Part shown: piece after piece, positions 1 through 8,323 of the stretch | How the letters are laid out: each line of letters starts with the position of its first letter | Position numbering within the stretch: position 1 is the stretch's first letter | Origin: Oxalobacteraceae bacterium | Lineage (GTDB): Bacteria; Pseudomonadota; Gammaproteobacteria; Burkholderiales; Burkholderiaceae_D | DNA: 64,000 nt | Direction of reading: 5' to 3' | Assembly (NCBI GenBank): GCA_030698225.1 | Contig: JAUYNR010000067.1 | Span: 1-64,000, forward strand | Notes under the pieces: generated by a model | What the model was told of the DNA's origin: nothing | Seen by the model: only the letters and a program-made list of their open reading frames with translations | The model's database searches: none | Position numbers and translations under genes: made by a program

Positions 1-95
1 TGGTCAAGCGCGTCGAAATTCACAAAGAGGAGATACTCGTCGTGTTTCGGGTTGATCCGGATCCGGGGCTCAATGCCGAAGAGAATTCGGCTAAT
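1..95. other. Edge fragment beyond the intron break
   Basis: On the minus strand an open frame of about 30 codons continues to the window edge and reads roughly GIEPRIRINPKHDEYLL. It is not group II reverse transcriptase sequence and I do not recognise the family. It lies directly behind the point where the intron protein loses similarity, so it probably belongs to whatever replaced the intron 3' half. Too little is visible to call a gene. Confidence 0.3.
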
Positions 96-854
96 TCAGA
101 CGTTGGAGAGAAAAGTATGCAAGATCGTACGCGGCGTAATCGGGCTGCCTTGCGGCGTCCCTTCGTCCCGCGACCGCACCACGCCATGGTCCATGATGCC
201 GCTGTTCAGATACGCACGGACAAGCCGGATCATTCCGGCGTCATCGATGCGCTTGCGCAGGCGGTCAATCAGAATGTCATGGTTGACCCGGTCAAAGAAC
301 TTCGACAGGTCAACGTCCACCACGACCCGCAACCCGGACTGGACATACGCTTGCGCGGCCAACACCGCGTCTTGCGCGCGCCGGCCCGGACGGAAGCCGT
401 AGCTATGCTCGCTGAAAGTGGAATCAAGTATCGGTTGCAGCACCTGTAGCAGTGCTTGCTGGATCAGGCGATCCGTCACCGTCGGGATGCCGAGCTCGCG
501 CTCGCCACCGTCGGATTTCGGGATCGTCACCCGGCGCACCGGACTGGGCCGGTACGTCCCTGACAGCAGTTGTTCGCGTATGCCCGGCCACGCGCTCGCC
601 AGATGGCGCGAGGTCTGATTGATATCCAGACCGTCGACGCCAGCCGCTCCCTTGTTGGCACGGACACGCTTGAACGCCCGCCGCAGGTTCTCTGTTGCCA
701 GCGCCGTTTGCAACAACGCTGTTCCCGCGTTTCCGATGGCATGTCGCGGGCGGCAGGCTTCGTCGCTGAAAGCATCCGACAAGGTTTCACCCTGTCCTAC
801 GGCCTCCCGCCCCGCTGACGCGGGCATCTGACGCATTGCTTGCCACATCGACAT
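96..854 (-). pseudogene. ltrA: Group II intron reverse transcriptase/maturase, truncated
   Basis: The protein has the N-terminal RT blocks in order: NLRRAFKRVRANKGAAGVDG (RT0/1), TIPKSDGGERELGIPTVTDR (RT2), SEHSYGFRPGRRAQDAV (RT2a), VDVDLSKFFDRVNHD with the first catalytic Asp (RT3), and EGTPQGSP (RT4). Directly after GSP the sequence becomes unrelated (ITPRTILHTF) and stops. The YxDD catalytic block, thumb/X and any DNA-binding domain are absent, so about 250 of a usual 400 or more residues remain. The ATG at 854 is preferred because AAGGAG lies about 8 nt upstream; a GTG at 866 sits too close to that site. The protein cannot be an active RT. Confidence 0.85.
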
Positions 855-1255
855 ATCGGAAATCACTCCTTCTCGTTCGGCCCTTCGTCGGCGGGGTCGA
901 GCCTTCCCGGCGCTACCGCCAACTACTATGGCCTCTGCTGAGACCCCGCTCCGATTCTCACCGTCGCCCTTTCAGGCATGAGGCGGGGCGTCCCCAGGTA
1001 AGGGCCGCACTCCTTCATCACACAACCGCCGCATTTACGCCACCTCTCCTTGGCCACAAGGGCTTCGCGGTCTTTGGCCCGCTCGCCCTGATCGGCAGCG
1101 CCTTCTATGCGATTCTTGTCCATCGGCTCATGATTTACGCTCCACGCTTCCTTCCCACACTCGGTTACCCTCATGCAGTTGCGCTTCACTTCGCTCACTG
1201 TGGCCAGCTCGCGGCGGGACTTGCACCCACAGGAGTGCGCCCATGCTGGGCGCAC
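140..1255 (-). mobile_element. Group II intron (probably class C), 3'-truncated
   Basis: Read on the minus strand, position 1255 begins GTGCGCCCAGCATGGGCGC, a typical group II 5' end (GTGCG) folding into the first domain I hairpin. About 400 nt of structured RNA follow and then the intron-encoded reverse transcriptase. The 5' end lies one base behind the T-tract of a rho-independent terminator (1257-1288), the characteristic insertion site of class C introns. The 3' half (end of the RT, maturase domain, domains V and VI) is missing, because similarity stops near 140. The element should be unable to splice or move by itself. The exact 3' boundary is inferred from loss of protein similarity. 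Confidence 0.82.
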
Positions 1256-1256
1256 C

Positions 1257-1288
1257 AAAAAAAAGCCCGCGGACCTTGCGGCGCGGGC
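1257..1288 (-). terminator. Rho-independent terminator, intron target
   Basis: On the minus strand GCCCGCG, a 10-nt loop and CGCGGGC are followed by eight T. It lies 127 nt behind the kynR-type regulator stop at 1415 and probably terminates that gene. The group II intron begins one base after the T-tract. Confidence 0.85.
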
Positions 1289-1414
1289 TAAATCCAATCT
1301 TTTTACGGAGTTGGAGGAGACAGGCAAACTATATCGCAATGCAGCATATACTACTAATTTATTATTGTTATATAAGTTATTCACGAAACGAATAATTAAA
1401 TGCAAGGCCGGAAT

Positions 1415-1888
1415 TTACTGCCGCAACAACGAGGCATCGATCACCGTCGTATCCTTGAGCGTCTGCATCACGATATTTGAGCGTATATCGAGCACGCCGC
1501 GCGCCTTGTAGAGTTTCTCCAGCACAAAGGCCGAATATTGCTTCAAGTTGCGGGCCCGCACCCGCAACAGATAGTTGGCTTCACCGGTGATGATGAAGGA
1601 AGCGACTACTTCCGGCCATTGTTGCAACGCAGCAGCAAAATCCTCATGCCAGCCTTCGACATCGCGCCGCATCGTCACCTGCACGAAGGCATCCACTTCC
1701 AGCCCCAGCGCATTGGCGTCCAGCAATGCGCTATAGCGGCTGATGATGCCGCCCTGCTCCAGCAGACGCACCCGTCGCAGGCATGCGGACGGCGACAGGA
1801 ATACCTTGTCGGCCAGCTCCAGATTGCTGATGCGGCCATCCTGCTGCAAGGCCGTCAATATCTTCAGATCCACCGCATCCAGATTCAT
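1415..1888 (-). CDS. kynR: Lrp/AsnC-family regulator, probable KynR
   Basis: This 157-residue protein has the usual Lrp architecture: an N-terminal winged helix (DLKILTALQQDGRISNLELA, then SPSACLRRVRLLE as recognition helix, residues 5-50), a linker and a C-terminal RAM/AsnC ligand-binding domain (residues 65-150; VTMRRDVEGWHEDF, ITGEANYLLRVRA). It is transcribed divergently from kynB, as for KynR, the kynurenine-responsive activator of kynBUA known from Pseudomonas. The 135-bp divergent region contains an 18-bp perfect palindrome that could be its operator. The Lrp family is certain; the KynR role rests on position. Confidence 0.85.
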   Translation of the reverse strand: MNLDAVDLKILTALQQDGRISNLELADKVFLSPSACLRRVRLLEQGGIISRYSALLDANALGLEVDAFVQVTMRRDVEGWHEDFAAALQQWPEVVASFIITGEANYLLRVRARNLKQYSAFVLEKLYKARGVLDIRSNIVMQTLKDTTVIDASLLRQ

Positions 1889-1903
1889 TTCGCATCTTTC
1901 GCT

Positions 1904-1921
1904 TTTTTAATGCATTAAAAA
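1904..1921. promoter_or_regulatory. Palindromic candidate operator, kynR-kynB
   Basis: TTTTTAATGCATTAAAAA is an 18-bp perfect inverted repeat located 16 bp upstream of the regulator start and about 100 bp upstream of kynB. Lrp-family proteins bind AT-rich palindromes of this kind. A second AT-rich stretch (GGTTTTACGCTGTATTTTG) follows at about 1944-1962. The regulatory role is inferred. Confidence 0.45.
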
Positions 1922-2023
1922 CTAAATACATTCAAAAATAATATGGTTTTACGCTGTATTTTGAAATAAAAATTCAACAAACATCACATAAAATTCTTTC
2001 AAAGAGATTCCAGGAGACCAGCC

Positions 2024-2658
2024 ATGACCGCCAGCAAGACCTTGTGGGACATCAGTCCGACCCTTTCGGCTGCGATTCCGGTGTGGCCGGGCGACACCGT
2101 CTTCCGTGCCGAGCCGACCTGGCAGATTGCCAACGGCTGCCCGGTGCATGTCAGCCAGATCACGCTGTCGACCCACACCGGCGCCCATTGCGACGCGCCT
2201 TCGCATTACGACGTGGACGGCGCCAGCATCGATGCGGTGGCGCTGGATGCGTATCTGGGCGCCTGCCGCGTGATCCATTGCATCGGCGCTGCACTGGTAG
2301 AACCGCACAGCATGTCGCACATGCGCTGGCCGGCCTGCCGCCACGGGTGCTGCTGCGCACTTACCGGAGCGCGCCGCAAACTGCATGGGACAGCGACTTC
2401 AGTGCGATCGCGCCCGCCACCATCGCGCTGCTGGCCCGGCACGGGGCGCAGCTGATCGGCATCGACACCCCGTCGATCGACCCGCAGGACTCCAAGACGC
2501 TGGACGCGCACCAGATGGTGCGCGCCCACCGGATGGCGATCCTGGAGGGCATCGTGCTCGATGACGTGGCCGCAGGCGACTATGAACTGATCGCGCTGCC
2601 GCTCAAGCTACTCGGCCTGGATGCCAGCCCGGTGCGGGCGGTCCTGCGCGCACTGTAA
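2024..2658 (+). pseudogene. kynB: Kynurenine formamidase, frameshifted
   Basis: KynB hydrolyses N-formylkynurenine to kynurenine and formate in aerobic tryptophan breakdown. The first frame, from the ATG at 2024 behind AGGAG, encodes [17 protein letters not shown] and the metal-binding signature [14 protein letters not shown]. It then runs out of similarity near 2315. The frame one base back continues with [34 protein letters not shown] and a normal C-terminus ending at 2658. Joining the two gives about 211 residues, the usual length, so a single base is missing around 2310-2330. Either the gene is inactive or the sequence has an error there. It is divergent from kynR and followed 32 bp later by kynU. 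Confidence 0.85.
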
Positions 2659-2690
2659 TCGGCACCCATTTGAACCCCGAGGAAAATCCG

Positions 2691-3941
2691 ATGATGACCA
2701 GAAACGATTGCCTGGCGCGCGACGCCGCCGACCCGCTGGCGCCGCTGCGCGACCAGTTCGAGTTGCCGCAAGGCGTGATTTACCTCGACGGCAATTCGCT
2801 CGGCGCGCGCCCGAAAGCCGCGCTGGCGCGGGCCCAGCAAGTGATCGCGCAGGAATGGGGCATTGACCTGGTCCGCAGCTGGAACCTGGCCGGCTGGTTC
2901 GATCTGCCCTCGCGTCTGGGCGACAAGCTGGCGCCGCTGATCGGCGCTGCCCCCGGTCAGGTAGTAGTCACCGATTCAACCTCGGTCAACCTGTTCAAGG
3001 CGCTGGCCGCCGCGCTGCAGATGCAGGCCGTCGATCCTGCCACCGCGGCACGGCGCGTGATCGTCACCGAGCGCGCCAACTTTCCGACCGATATCTATAT
3101 CGCGCAAGGCTTGATCCAATGGCTGCAGCGCGGCTATACATTGCGACTGGTCGATGGTCCGGAACAACTCGCCACCTCCATCGATGCCGATGTCGCGCTG
3201 GTGATGCTGACCCACGTCAATTATCGCAGCGGCCATCTGCACGACATGCAGGCGCTCACCGACCACGCCCACGCGCAAAGCGCACTGATCACTTGGGACC
3301 TGGCGCACTCGGCCGGCGCGGTGCCGCTCGATCTGACCGCTTGCGACGCCGATTTCGCGGTCGGCTGCACCTATAAATATCTGAACGGCGGCCCCGGCTC
3401 CCCGGCCTTCATCTGGGTCCATCCGCGCCATCAGGCGGCATTCCGGAATCCGCTGTCGGGCTGGTGGGGCCATGCGGCGCCGTTTGCGATGCAGCCCGAC
3501 TTCGCCGCCAGCGCCGGCATCCGGCGCGCGCTGTGCGGCACCCAGCCGATCGTCTCGCTGGCGCTGCTGGAATGCGGACTCGATGTATTTCTGCAGACCG
3601 ACATGCAGGCGATCCGCGGCAAATCGCTGGCACTGACCGACCTGTTCATCGCGCTGGTGGAAGCCCGTTGCAGCGCGCATCCGCTCGGCCTGGTCACGCC
3701 GCGCATTCACGCACAGCGCGGCAGCCACGTCAGTTTCACCCATCCGCACGGTTACGCTGTGGTGCAGGCGCTGATTGCGCGCGGCATCATCGGCGACTAT
3801 CGCGAGCCGGAAATCATGCGCTTCGGTTTCACGCCGCTGTACACGCGCTTCGTCGATGTCTGGGATGCGGTCGATGCATTGGCGCAGATCCTCGACCAAC
3901 AAGCGTACGACCTGGCTGCGGAACGCGATGCGGTGACCTGA
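2691..3941 (+). CDS. kynU: Kynureninase
   Basis: KynU is a PLP enzyme that cleaves kynurenine (or 3-hydroxykynurenine) to anthranilate (or 3-hydroxyanthranilate) and alanine. The 416-residue product shows the N-terminal [11 protein letters not shown], the PLP-phosphate region [13 protein letters not shown], the Asp region [13 protein letters not shown], and the Schiff-base lysine in [16 protein letters not shown]. The ATG at 2691 is chosen because GAGGAAA lies at 2679-2685; a TTG at 2670 is upstream of that site. It follows kynB closely and belongs to the same operon. Length and motifs are intact. Confidence 0.96.
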   Translation: MMTRNDCLARDAADPLAPLRDQFELPQGVIYLDGNSLGARPKAALARAQQVIAQEWGIDLVRSWNLAGWFDLPSRLGDKLAPLIGAAPGQVVVTDSTSVNLFKALAAALQMQAVDPATAARRVIVTERANFPTDIYIAQGLIQWLQRGYTLRLVDGPEQLATSIDADVALVMLTHVNYRSGHLHDMQALTDHAHAQSALITWDLAHSAGAVPLDLTACDADFAVGCTYKYLNGGPGSPAFIWVHPRHQAAFRNPLSGWWGHAAPFAMQPDFAASAGIRRALCGTQPIVSLALLECGLDVFLQTDMQAIRGKSLALTDLFIALVEARCSAHPLGLVTPRIHAQRGSHVSFTHPHGYAVVQALIARGIIGDYREPEIMRFGFTPLYTRFVDVWDAVDALAQILDQQAYDLAAERDAVT

Positions 3942-4060
3942 ATGAGCGCTGTCGCGCACGGCAGGAAGCGCACTGAGAACGCACGGTTAAATTCCAAAAT
4001 CGCGCCGGATTGGCGGTCGCTTCGGGGTGTTCTTGACGTGCATCTTCCACCACACGCCAA

Positions 4061-4660
4061 TCAGCGAATCGCCCCATGCGATCGCCTTTCGAAGGCCAGC
4101 ACCACCGCGCACGACGGGATCGGCAGCTCTCCGCGCAAACACCGCAGCGCGTCGTCCATGCGCAGCACCTGGTAGCCGCCGAGTCCCGTCTCGCCGATGC
4201 CGCCCACGTCGGTGGCTGCTATCGGCATGGCAAATGCTGCCGCTTCCAGCAATGTAAGCGAGAGCGCTTCGCGACGGGAAGGGGCCAGAAGGATGTCGGC
4301 ACACGCATAGATACTTGCGACATCGTCGCGGTGGCCGACCAAGCGCACGCGCGCCTCGATGCCCAGTTGGGCAGCGAGCAGTTTCATCTCCTCGGCCCAG
4401 CGCGTGTCGCGGCGGAAGTGGCTGCCCAGCGTAATCCGGCACCCCATGATGCACTGTACGCAGGAACTCACGCGGGTAGCCGCAAGCTGCGAGGAAGCGG
4501 CTGACCGCATCGGATACCGTAATGATGCGGTCGGCCTAGCCGAAATGTTTGCCTGCATTGGTCGAGTGCGCGGTTGCGACGTTCGGCACCGAAGCCAGGC
4601 GCGCGGCCCAGCCTGCATAGAGGGCACCGCGGGTCAAGCAGTAAGCTGGGTTAAGCTGAT
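4061..4660 (-). pseudogene. Family 4 glycosyltransferase remnant
   Basis: The minus strand carries a broken GT4 glycosyltransferase between kynU and kynA. The N-terminal part reads VATAHSTNAGKHFG, stop, ADRIITVSDAVSRFL, then TVHHGV. The frame then changes, and the C-terminal domain reads LGIEARVRLVGHRDDVASIY, ADILLAPSRREALSLTLLEA and PIAATDVGGIGE, which includes the conserved E-x7-E sugar-nucleotide region. There is thus an in-frame TAG (W position), at least one frameshift, and no start or natural end. It points against the kyn genes and splits a cluster that is usually contiguous, so it looks like a decayed insertion. Confidence 0.8.
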
Positions 4661-4756
4661 GATCCGGTGGACATCGGAGACATTTTCAAGCAAGGGCCGC
4701 CCTCATTCAAGATACCGATTACCGATGAACACCGCCGAAATATTAGGAGAAGCACG

Positions 4757-5608
4757 ATGACCTGTCCAATCGATCAAACGGAACAACCTGCCGACTGGCA
4801 TGGCGCTAAAATGGATTTCAGCGCCGCGATGAGCTACGGCGACTACCTGGCGCTGGACCAGATCCTGTCGGCCCAGCATCCGCGCTCGCCGAATCACAAT
4901 GAAATGCTGTTCATCATCCAGCACCAGACCAGCGAACTCTGGATGAAGCTGATGCTGCACGAGTTGCACGCGGTGCGCGCCCACCTGTGCAGCGGCGACT
5001 TACCACCGGCCTTCAAGATGCTGGCGCGGGTGGCGCGCATCATGGATCAACTGGTACATGCGTGGGACGTGCTGGCGACCATGACGCCGACCGAATACAC
5101 GGCGATCCGCCCGTATCTGGGCAGTTCATCGGGCTTCCAGTCGGCGCAATATCGCGAAATCGAATTCATTCTCGGCAACAAGAATGCGGCGCTATTGCAG
5201 GTTCACGTCAGCGCGCCGCAAGCCCATGCAAAGCTGCAGGCGGCGCTGCAATCGCCGTCGATTTACGACGAAGCGATCCTGTTGATGGCGCGTCAGGGCC
5301 TGCCCATCGATGCGGCCAGGCTGAACGCCGACTGGAGTTTGCCGACTGCACCCAACGATTCGGTCAAGCAAGCGTGGCTGACCGCCTACCGCGAACCGTC
5401 GCAGCACTGGGCATTGTACGAACTGGCCGAGAAGCTGGTCGACCTGGAGACCGCATTTCGCACCTGGCGCTTCCGCCACGTCACTACCGTCGAACGCATC
5501 ATCGGCTTCAAGACCGGCACCGGCGGCACCGCCGGCGTCAGCTACCTGAAGAAAATGCTCGACGTGGTGCTGTTTCCGGAACTGTTCGCGCTGCGCACCG
5601 ACTTGTGA
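4757..5608 (+). CDS. kynA: Tryptophan 2,3-dioxygenase
   Basis: KynA is a haem enzyme that oxidises L-tryptophan to N-formylkynurenine, the first step of the pathway. The 283-residue protein shows [18 protein letters not shown], the conserved [20 protein letters not shown], and [19 protein letters not shown] with the haem-ligand histidine region, then [12 protein letters not shown] at the C-terminus. The ATG at 4757 follows AGGAG at 4745-4749; an upstream in-frame start at 4667 lacks a ribosome-binding site. It is separated from kynU by about 800 bp holding a glycosyltransferase remnant, so it may need its own promoter. Confidence 0.97.
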   Translation: MTCPIDQTEQPADWHGAKMDFSAAMSYGDYLALDQILSAQHPRSPNHNEMLFIIQHQTSELWMKLMLHELHAVRAHLCSGDLPPAFKMLARVARIMDQLVHAWDVLATMTPTEYTAIRPYLGSSSGFQSAQYREIEFILGNKNAALLQVHVSAPQAHAKLQAALQSPSIYDEAILLMARQGLPIDAARLNADWSLPTAPNDSVKQAWLTAYREPSQHWALYELAEKLVDLETAFRTWRFRHVTTVERIIGFKTGTGGTAGVSYLKKMLDVVLFPELFALRTDL

Positions 5609-5654
5609 TGCCAACGCCAAGTCACCACATGCCTGCACTCATTAATAAAAAAAT

Positions 5655-5730
5655 AGGGGGTATCGACAATTTACCAATCAATGCCGCTTATTTATACTGC
5701 GACTCTAAAAATACAGAATATAGTATATGT
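5655..5730 (+). repeat. Dispersed 3'-end repeat, copy 1
   Basis: The copy has GGGGTAT, a 27-nt offset to the core CCGCT-N9-TGCGA, then CTAAAAATAC and ATAGTATAT. It lies between convergent kynA and the EamA gene. It aligns to copy 2 (12315) without a gap. Confidence 0.8.
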
Positions 5731-5807
5731 AGGTGACAAAATGCTCGCCCTGCAAGACCGCGCGATTGGATTATTGCTTGATATCGCGCCGACTAGCCCG
5801 CGCTTGC

Positions 5808-6857
5808 TTAATGCCTGTGTCGATGGTGCGCATCCGGGAAGTGGCCGTGCGTGTGCGTGAGCGCGTGGTGGCGATGCGGATGGCTGTGCCTGGTGCCGGG
5901 CGCGACAAAGTGATCATGCGCATGCAGATGGTGCGCGTCGTGGAAATGCGGATGGTCGTGCTCGATTTCCTGGTGCGCGTGCTGGTGCGCATGGCGCTCT
6001 GTCAGATGCAGCCATACGCCCACCGCCATGCAGGCGCCGGCAAGCAGCAATGGCAGCGTTATCGGCTCCCCCATCAACAAGGCAAGCACAGCGCCGAAGA
6101 ATGGTGCAACCGAGAAATATGCTCCGGTGCGCGCGGTACCCAGATGCCGCAGCCCGATCACAAACAGCGCCAGGCTGATGCCATACGCCAGCAGTCCGAC
6201 CAGCAGCGCACCTGCGATAGTCGGCGGCGCAGGGATTGCGGCCCCCAGCATCAAAGCAAGAATAAGATTTACGGACCCGGACACCAGGCCCTTCACCGAT
6301 GCGATCCACGACGCATCGGCAAGCGACACCTGGCGCGTCAAGTTATTGTCGATGCCCCAGGCCAGGCACGCACCCAGGATGGCCAGCGCCGGCATCACTC
6401 CTGCGAAGCTGAAATCGGCCGGCCAGCTGAGAATCAGCGCGCCCAGCACGATGGCAGCCATGCCGAGAGCGATGCGCCGGTCGAAATTTTCCCTGAACGC
6501 AAACCATGCCAGCAGCGCGGTAAACACTCCTTCGGCATTCAGCAGCAGGGACGCGCCAGAGGCAGGCATCCCGGCCAGGCCGATCATCAGCAACACCGGC
6601 GCGGCTATGCCCCCAGAAACAATGGCGCCAGCAAACCACGCGCGCTGGTTGCCGGGAAGGTGCACCGCCGGGGCACGCACCAGAAACCGATACAGCGTCA
6701 GGCCGACGCCGGAACCCAAATACAGCAGACCGGCCAGCATCCAGGGAGAGGTGCCGTCGAGCAGCCACTTTGCCAGCGGCGTTCCGGCGCCAAACAACAA
6801 AGCCGCCCCCAATGCGGCCGCCACGCCCGGTTGCAATAATCCGTTTTTCAAGTTCAT
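5808..6857 (-). CDS. EamA/DMT-family exporter with His-rich tail
   Basis: About 290 residues form ten hydrophobic segments in two EamA repeats (first GAALLFGAGTPLAKWLL, second LAILGACLAWGIDNNLTRQ). The remaining roughly 55 residues are cytoplasmic in the predicted topology and extraordinarily rich in histidine (HAHQHAHQEIEHDHPHFHD, HRHHALTHTHGHFPDAHH). Such tails in transporters usually bind Ni, Co or Zn, so metal-linked export is plausible, while most EamA proteins move metabolites. It is monocistronic and convergent with kynA. The start ATG at 6857 begins MNLKNGLLQPG. Family is certain; substrate is unknown. Confidence 0.88.
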   Translation of the reverse strand: MNLKNGLLQPGVAAALGAALLFGAGTPLAKWLLDGTSPWMLAGLLYLGSGVGLTLYRFLVRAPAVHLPGNQRAWFAGAIVSGGIAAPVLLMIGLAGMPASGASLLLNAEGVFTALLAWFAFRENFDRRIALGMAAIVLGALILSWPADFSFAGVMPALAILGACLAWGIDNNLTRQVSLADASWIASVKGLVSGSVNLILALMLGAAIPAPPTIAGALLVGLLAYGISLALFVIGLRHLGTARTGAYFSVAPFFGAVLALLMGEPITLPLLLAGACMAVGVWLHLTERHAHQHAHQEIEHDHPHFHDAHHLHAHDHFVAPGTRHSHPHRHHALTHTHGHFPDAHHRHRH

Positions 6858-7081
6858 TTGTGCGCCTCACTTGTAACACTACGCCTGATTTTCGGCCAGG
6901 GGCAATCATTCGACCCAGTGGGCACGGTCACACTGTTGGCAAGCGAATCAAAGTCCGGCAAAAAATGTTTCGTTTTTTTACACTATGCAGAACCGAATTA
7001 TCGGGTACAATTGAAATTGTTGCGGCGCACCATTTTACCGGAGGGCTGCTTTTATCACCCGTTGCATCCAAAGGAAAAATC

Positions 7082-7648
7082 ATGTTCACGAATACTCAAC
7101 AATTCTCAACCGCAACTAAAGCTCTTTTTGAAAACCAATTCGCTGCATTCAACACGCTCTCCGGCAATGTTGTTGAATCGGTAGAAAAGATTGTCGCGTT
7201 GAACCTGGCTGCTGTTAAAGCATCCACTGAAGAATCCACCTCTGCAGCAAAACAATTGCTGGCTGCCAAAGACCCACAGGAATTCTTGGCTCTGGTTACC
7301 GCTCAAGCAAAGCTGAGCGCTGAAAAAGCACAGTCCTATGGTCGCCACCTGGCAGAAATCTCCTCCAGCACCCAAGCCGAGCTCAGCAAGGTAGTTGAAG
7401 CGCAAATCACTGAGACCAAAGACAAGGTTACTGCCCTGGTTTCAGAGGTTACTAAAAACGCTCCGGCCGGTTCCGAGCAGGCAGTGGCGATGCTGAAATC
7501 AGCCATCGACAATGCTAATGCCGGCTACGAGCAACTGAGCAAGACAGCCAAGCAAGCCAATGAAACGGTCGAGGCTCATGTTGCCAAAGCAACAGAACAG
7601 TTTTCGCAAGCAGTGGCAAAAACCACATCCCAGGCTACAAAGAAGTAA
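7082..7648 (+). CDS. phaP: Phasin family protein
   Basis: Phasins coat polyhydroxyalkanoate granules and control their size. This 188-residue protein is a long amphipathic helix with few aromatic residues. The phasin signature is near the N-terminus (FENQFAAFNTLSGNVVESVE, KIVALNLAAVKAS, LAAKDPQEFLALVTAQ) and an Ala/Lys-rich helical tail ends TSQATKK. Length matches PhaP1-type betaproteobacterial phasins. The ATG at 7082 follows AAAGGAAAAA; longer in-frame upstream sequence is noncoding. A strong terminator follows at 7676. No PHA synthase is nearby, as is common for phasins in this group. Confidence 0.93.
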   Translation: MFTNTQQFSTATKALFENQFAAFNTLSGNVVESVEKIVALNLAAVKASTEESTSAAKQLLAAKDPQEFLALVTAQAKLSAEKAQSYGRHLAEISSSTQAELSKVVEAQITETKDKVTALVSEVTKNAPAGSEQAVAMLKSAIDNANAGYEQLSKTAKQANETVEAHVAKATEQFSQAVAKTTSQATKK

Positions 7649-7675
7649 TTAGTCGCTAGCAGGTCTAGCACTTTG

Positions 7676-7700
7676 ACGGGCCGCAAATGCGGCCCGTTTT
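7676..7700 (+). terminator. Rho-independent terminator of phasin
   Basis: ACGGGCCGC, loop AAAT, GCGGCCCGT and then TTT: a nine-pair GC-rich stem 28 nt behind the phasin stop. Confidence 0.88.
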
Positions 7701-7872
7701 CAGTTTCCGATGCCATCCCTGCCTGCAGGTCGATGGTTGCAATGGTAATGGCAGTCTCAGACAAGTTTCTGCCAAGAAAATATCTTACTATTGGCATCTA
7801 AGAAACGATCGAAACGTTTTGGCGAGGCTTCATGCGGCCGTTTAGATGTGCAACTAGAGAACGGATATCAAC

Positions 7873-8214
7873 ATGTCCCTAGCCTGGGGCCGATTGCGCG
7901 CGGCAGTGACTGCATTAAGCGGGGCCGAGTCGCAACGTGAGCGCCTGATTAACGCTTATATCAGTCTGATCTGTCTTAAGCACAAAGATCTTCCGGCTGA
8001 AATCCGTACCGACTTCGACGCGCTGATGAACGGTGTGACGTTCTGTTCCATACGTGAGACGCAACAGGTGGCGCGAGATAAAGTCAATCAGCTCGACGAC
8101 GCGCAAGTCATCTCGATGATCATTTTAATCATCGACATGTACGATCTTACGACGCGGTATCAACCGCTGGCGCCTGCAGATAAAGGTCGACCGGTTGCCG
8201 CTTCCGGTCAATAG
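7873..8214 (+). CDS. Hypothetical protein
   Basis: A 113-residue, mostly helical, soluble protein without signal peptide or membrane segment (MSLAWGRLRAAVTALSG; VSIMI-like hydrophobic stretch ISMIILIIDMYDL near the end). Its composition fits a real gene. I do not recognise the family. It stands alone, 220 bp after the phasin and 110 bp before the MBL-fold gene, all on the same strand. A weak site (GAACGG) precedes the ATG. Confidence 0.6.
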   Translation: MSLAWGRLRAAVTALSGAESQRERLINAYISLICLKHKDLPAEIRTDFDALMNGVTFCSIRETQQVARDKVNQLDDAQVISMIILIIDMYDLTTRYQPLAPADKGRPVAASGQ

Positions 8215-8323
8215 CAACAATCATTGTCGTTGCGCCGATTGTGGATGGTTCCGAGCCCGGTATTCGATTGCGGCGATTAATGCGAGCCGTTACACTGAGC
8301 ATCCAATTTTTGGAACCTGATCC

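Noticed and set aside
1300..1420. Further copy of the dispersed repeat behind kynR
   Set aside because: The stretch is AT-rich with TATACTACT, but there is no CCGCA/TGCGG core and no box at 27 nt.
5733..6839. 368-codon plus-strand open reading frame
   Set aside because: It is antisense to the EamA exporter; its Arg/Gln/His composition is a shadow of that gene.
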